Shown here: positions 63,714-64,000 of the stretch, piece by piece
How positions within the stretch are numbered: position 1 is the stretch's first letter
Layout of the letters: every line of letters begins with the position of its first letter
Origin: Paraburkholderia fynbosensis
GTDB lineage: Bacteria; Pseudomonadota; Gammaproteobacteria; Burkholderiales; Burkholderiaceae
Assembly: GCF_902859935.1 (NCBI RefSeq)
Contig: NZ_CADIKI010000012.1
Coordinates: 62,001 to 126,000, forward strand
Length of the DNA stretch: 64,000 nucleotides
Reading direction: 5' to 3'
Notes under the pieces: model-generated
What the model was told of the DNA's origin: nothing
The model's database searches: none
Seen by the model: only the letters and a program-made list of their open reading frames with translations
Translations under genes and position numbers: made by a program

Positions 63714-64000
63714 TCAAACCGGTGCCGGCTGCCGGCGCGCGGTGCGATACACCGGAAAGCGCACGGTGAAGGTACTGCCGCGCCCCTCCTCGCTCTTGAC
63801 GTCGAGCTGCGCATCGTGCCGCTGGAGCACGTGCTTGACGATCGCGAGGCCGAGTCCCGTGCCGCCCGTATCACGCGAGCGGCTGCGGTCGACGCGATAG
63901 AACCGCTCGGTCAAACGCGGAATGTCCGCAGCCGGAATGCCCAACCCGCTGTCTGTGACGGAGAACACCGCATGCCCGCCTTGCGCGTGCCAGTTCACTT
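63714..64000 (-). CDS. phoR: Phosphate-regulon sensor kinase PhoR, C-terminal end only
   Basis: About 95 residues of a histidine-kinase ATP-binding domain, cut by the window edge. G1 is VTDSGLGIPAADIPRLTERF, the F-box is FYRVDRSRSRDTGG, G2 is TGLGLAIVKHVLQRH, ending STFTVRFPV with a basic tail. The F/G2 wording is that of PhoR as I recall it, and the position beside ppk supports this. The sensor and phosphoacceptor parts lie outside the window. Confidence 0.78.
   Translation of the reverse strand, partial: VNWHAQGGHAVFSVTDSGLGIPAADIPRLTERFYRVDRSRSRDTGGTGLGLAIVKHVLQRHDAQLDVKSEEGRGSTFTVRFPVYRTARRQPAPV

Overview
The window reads as chromosomal DNA of a GC-rich betaproteobacterium, most likely Burkholderia sensu lato (Paraburkholderia or a close relative). 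This is inferred from codon usage, the product families, the phoR-ppk-ppx order and a characteristic intergenic repeat. No rRNA, integrase, transposase, phage gene or CRISPR array was found. Two tRNA genes are present: Arg-TCT at 48687-48760 and Pro-TGG at 57793-57869.

Layout. 1-6000: end of an Fsr-type MFS exporter, prpE, then mtnN and uvrD on the minus strand. 5851-6454: a 600-bp inverted-repeat element between the divergent uvrD and valS. 6574-10776: valS, galU and a TusA-like gene. 10888-23133: a myo-inositol locus. An RpiR-type regulator, iolG and a second Gfo/Idh dehydrogenase run leftward. An ABC importer (binding protein, permease, single-domain ATPase), an iolC-iolJ fusion, iolD, iolE and iolB run rightward. 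The shared control region carries a perfect GGAA-N6-TTCC palindrome. 23232-27580: a branched-chain-amino-acid-type ABC transporter without a binding protein, led by a thioesterase gene. 27757-35011: NUDIX hydrolase, threonine aldolase, a divergent MFS/LysR pair and alaS. 35343-43937: CaiB-type CoA transferase, an RBBP9-like hydrolase with a heptanucleotide repeat just upstream, ggt, glnS, an amino-acid binding protein, a second NUDIX hydrolase and a small exported protein. 44428-52925: di-haem peroxidase, acid phosphatase, DUF427, tRNA-Arg, uppP, a 28-residue membrane protein, an aldose-epimerase-like gene, a LysM/M23 lipoprotein and a small lipoprotein. 53761-57869: pentapeptide-repeat protein, DUF2288, MATE exporter, three small proteins and tRNA-Pro. 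58144-64000: sixA, an OlsB-like acyltransferase, ppx, ppk and the end of phoR.

Working together. The inositol locus encodes uptake and the oxidation, dehydration, ring-opening, isomerisation, kinase and probable aldolase steps, with its own repressor; iolA is not in the window. The right end looks like a phosphate-limitation neighbourhood. It holds phoR, ppk with one PhoB-box-like repeat, ppx, and an OlsB-like gene preceded by four GTCAT-like half-sites at exact 11-bp spacing. This suggests joint control of polyphosphate and phosphorus-free ornithine lipids.

Most worth following up: the uvrD/valS inverted-repeat element, the tandem PhoB half-sites before the OlsB-like gene, the (TTTGCCG)~14 tract, the IolR operator, and the AT-rich 52926-53760 gap ending in a leftward terminator.
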